64,000 bases of DNA from Arthrinium phaeospermum (Eukaryota > Ascomycota > Sordariomycetes > Amphisphaeriales > Apiosporaceae), in contig QYRS01000019.1 in assembly GCA_006503535.1 (NCBI GenBank), positions 32,494 to 96,493 on the forward strand, written 5' to 3'. Below the pieces are notes generated by a model. The model worked only from the letters and a program-made list of their open reading frames with translations, searched no databases and was not told where the DNA came from. Positions 62,391 to 64,000 of the stretch are shown here, in pieces (position 1 is the first letter of the stretch; every line of letters starts with the position of its first letter). The position numbers were made by a program, and so were the translations under genes.

Positions 62391-62582
62391 ATTAATAAAA
62401 ATAGAACTAGGCCTTTACCTGTTTAAATCTTTACTTGAACAAACTTCTACCCAGTTCTCTCATAAAGAGAGGATTCTTAAATAAATGTACTGTAAAAGAT
62501 ACTTTTATAGAGTATATTTTATATAAAAACCTGTGAATATTTTTTATATAAAATCTATTTTTCATTCACCTTGTGTTTTAAA

Positions 62583-63076
62583 GGGTTAATGCCTCCAATG
62601 TACCTCTTAATTTAGGCATAGTACAGTTAAAGCACCGTATTTACCCTCGGAGTGGGAACTTCTAACTAATAATTCTCCTATTCCCGCATCTTTACCACCT
62701 TGTGTTAATATAGAAGGACTGGTTACTCCTGTTTTATACATTACTGGTCTATCTAGATCAGGATATTTGATTTATAAGCTTTTACTAGTCACGCTCTTTG
62801 AGTACTATCTAGTAAATGAGATTGGTTAAGGGGAGAGCCCTCCCTACTAGTAATGCTATCTTTTTTATTTTCTATTCGGTCAATAGTACCTAATATACTC
62901 TCTAAATTAGCTGCCTTGGTTGCATTAAAGCCAGTAGGAGACAGATCTAACGCTACTGTCACTATCCGAACCTTCGTCTCCAGGTAAATTGGGGTGGACC
63001 ATGCCCAGGTCCACCTGGGCCACCTGATCCCCCTGGGCCACCTGATCCCCTGGGCCACCTGATCCCCCTGGGCCAC
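62583..63076 (-). pseudogene. unknown ORF: (Gly-Pro) linker plus hydrophilic tail, frameshifted
   Basis: A repeat of 'ggcccagggggatcaggt' (63000-63075) encodes GPGGS/GGP units; G-run slips switch it into other frames. The tail reads EGSDSDSSVRSVS, NATKAANLESILGTIDRIEN, YPDLDRPVMYKTGVTSPSIL, GGKDAGIGELLVRSSHSEGK and ends LRGTLEALTL near 62583, again with frame changes. Probably the soluble half of the membrane ORF at 63297-63599. Confidence 0.55.
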
Positions 63077-63296
63077 TTGAACCGCCTGTACCGTCTAAAC
63101 CACCAATTAATAAAAAACCTGTTGCAAATAATATCTAAACTAAAAGAGAGTGCCGTAAAGGTAGTATATGACTAAAAACTGAATAAAAGTATACATAAAT
63201 ACTTAAATATGCAATACAATTTTTGATAGACTAAACCTTGTTGTTCAAAGGTAGTATAAATTTTATAAAAGATGTTTGTCACTAATAAATATGTAG

Positions 63297-63599
63297 TTAA
63301 GCCTTTAAAGAACCATGAGCTATAAATAAACTACCTACCTCTGTTAAATCACCTATTATAAAACCTATACTGTAGAAGAATAATAGTAAACAAGATATAC
63401 ATAACGTCATGAAGACATGACCTATTATATAATTATATGTAAAACATAATCTGTTAATAATAAAAACCTTGATGGAAAATTTGTCCCCCCATATCCCTAT
63501 AGATAACAATAGGGAGATAAATAAAAAAAGGTTTATGTAAGATTGCATAAAAAAAAAAACCTGGCAACAAAAGGAGCCCTGATATAACCAAAATAACAT
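63297..63599 (-). CDS. unknown membrane ORF behind atp9 copy 2
   Basis: 100 codons with three hydrophobic stretches (YINLFLFISLLLSIGIW, YNYIIGHVFMTLCISCLLLF), stop at 63297. It lies between the truncated atp9 and the Gly/Pro-linker ORF, the same order as in the other accessory ORFs here. Confidence 0.45.
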   Translation of the reverse strand: MLFWLYQGSFCCQVFFFMQSYINLFLFISLLLSIGIWGDKFSIKVFIINRLCFTYNYIIGHVFMTLCISCLLLFFYSIGFIIGDLTEVGSLFIAHGSLKA

Positions 63600-63651
63600 T
63601 GGAATTTTTAAAGAAAAATTCCTTTCGAATTAAAAAGTATTTAGATATATA

Positions 63652-64000
<349 letters not shown>

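Overview
The window is one segment of a large, intron-swollen mitochondrial genome from a filamentous ascomycete. UGA reads as Trp throughout (for example Cob ends an exon in VPE-UGA, and nad2 reads NKE-UGA-LS). Every gene I can support lies on the minus strand, so transcription runs from position 64000 toward 1. In that direction the order is a tRNA block, nad2, nad3, atp9, cox2, trnR, nad4L, nad5, cob, trnC, cox1. This order is typical of Leotiomycetes (Sclerotinia/Botrytis-like); that placement is inference. No rRNA, rps3, cox3, nad1, nad4, nad6 or complete atp6 lies in the window. cox1 runs off the left edge inside an intron.

Layout: 1-7197 cox1 (five introns visible, including an 11-nt exon); 7198-9001 duplicated trnC around an atp6 tail, plus an unknown ORF; 9002-18895 cob (one group II intron with RT, four group I introns, a 15-nt exon); 19478 a tRNA; 19738-20427 an ORF carrying a nad5 tail copy; 20393-28876 nad5 (four introns), overlapping nad4L (to 30476) by one base; 30976-32795 a large repeat-bearing ORF; 32853 trnR; 33000-42105 cox2 (five introns, one exon duplicated); 42720-45686 atp9 with a foreign C-terminal half; 46359-48072 nad3 directly after nad2 (48073-54339); 54.4-59.9 kb tRNAs, GC-rich palindromes and a stranded GIY-YIG gene; 60.4-62.6 kb a trnR/nad4L-leader copy and unknown ORFs; 63.65-64 kb a second, truncated atp9.

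Exon boundaries were set by the group I rule (5' exon ends in T, intron ends in G) and checked by summing codons: cob gives 386 aa, nad4L 89 aa, nad2 about 555, nad5 about 682, cox2 about 256, and the visible cox1 375 codons in frame. nad2, nad3, cox2 and nad5 each need one or two single-base insertions to stay open; most sit in short homopolymers, as do many breaks in the endonuclease genes. That pattern looks like homopolymer under-calling in the sequence, although real decay cannot be excluded.

The most unusual content is a set of unknown ORFs, mostly with membrane segments, a Gly/Pro-rich or low-complexity linker and a hydrophilic tail. Several are fused to, or carry, diverged pieces of respiratory genes (cob exon 2 start, cox2 exon 4, atp9, the nad5 C-terminus, the nad4L leader). 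They resemble in architecture the chimeric ORFs of plant mitochondria. Function is unknown.
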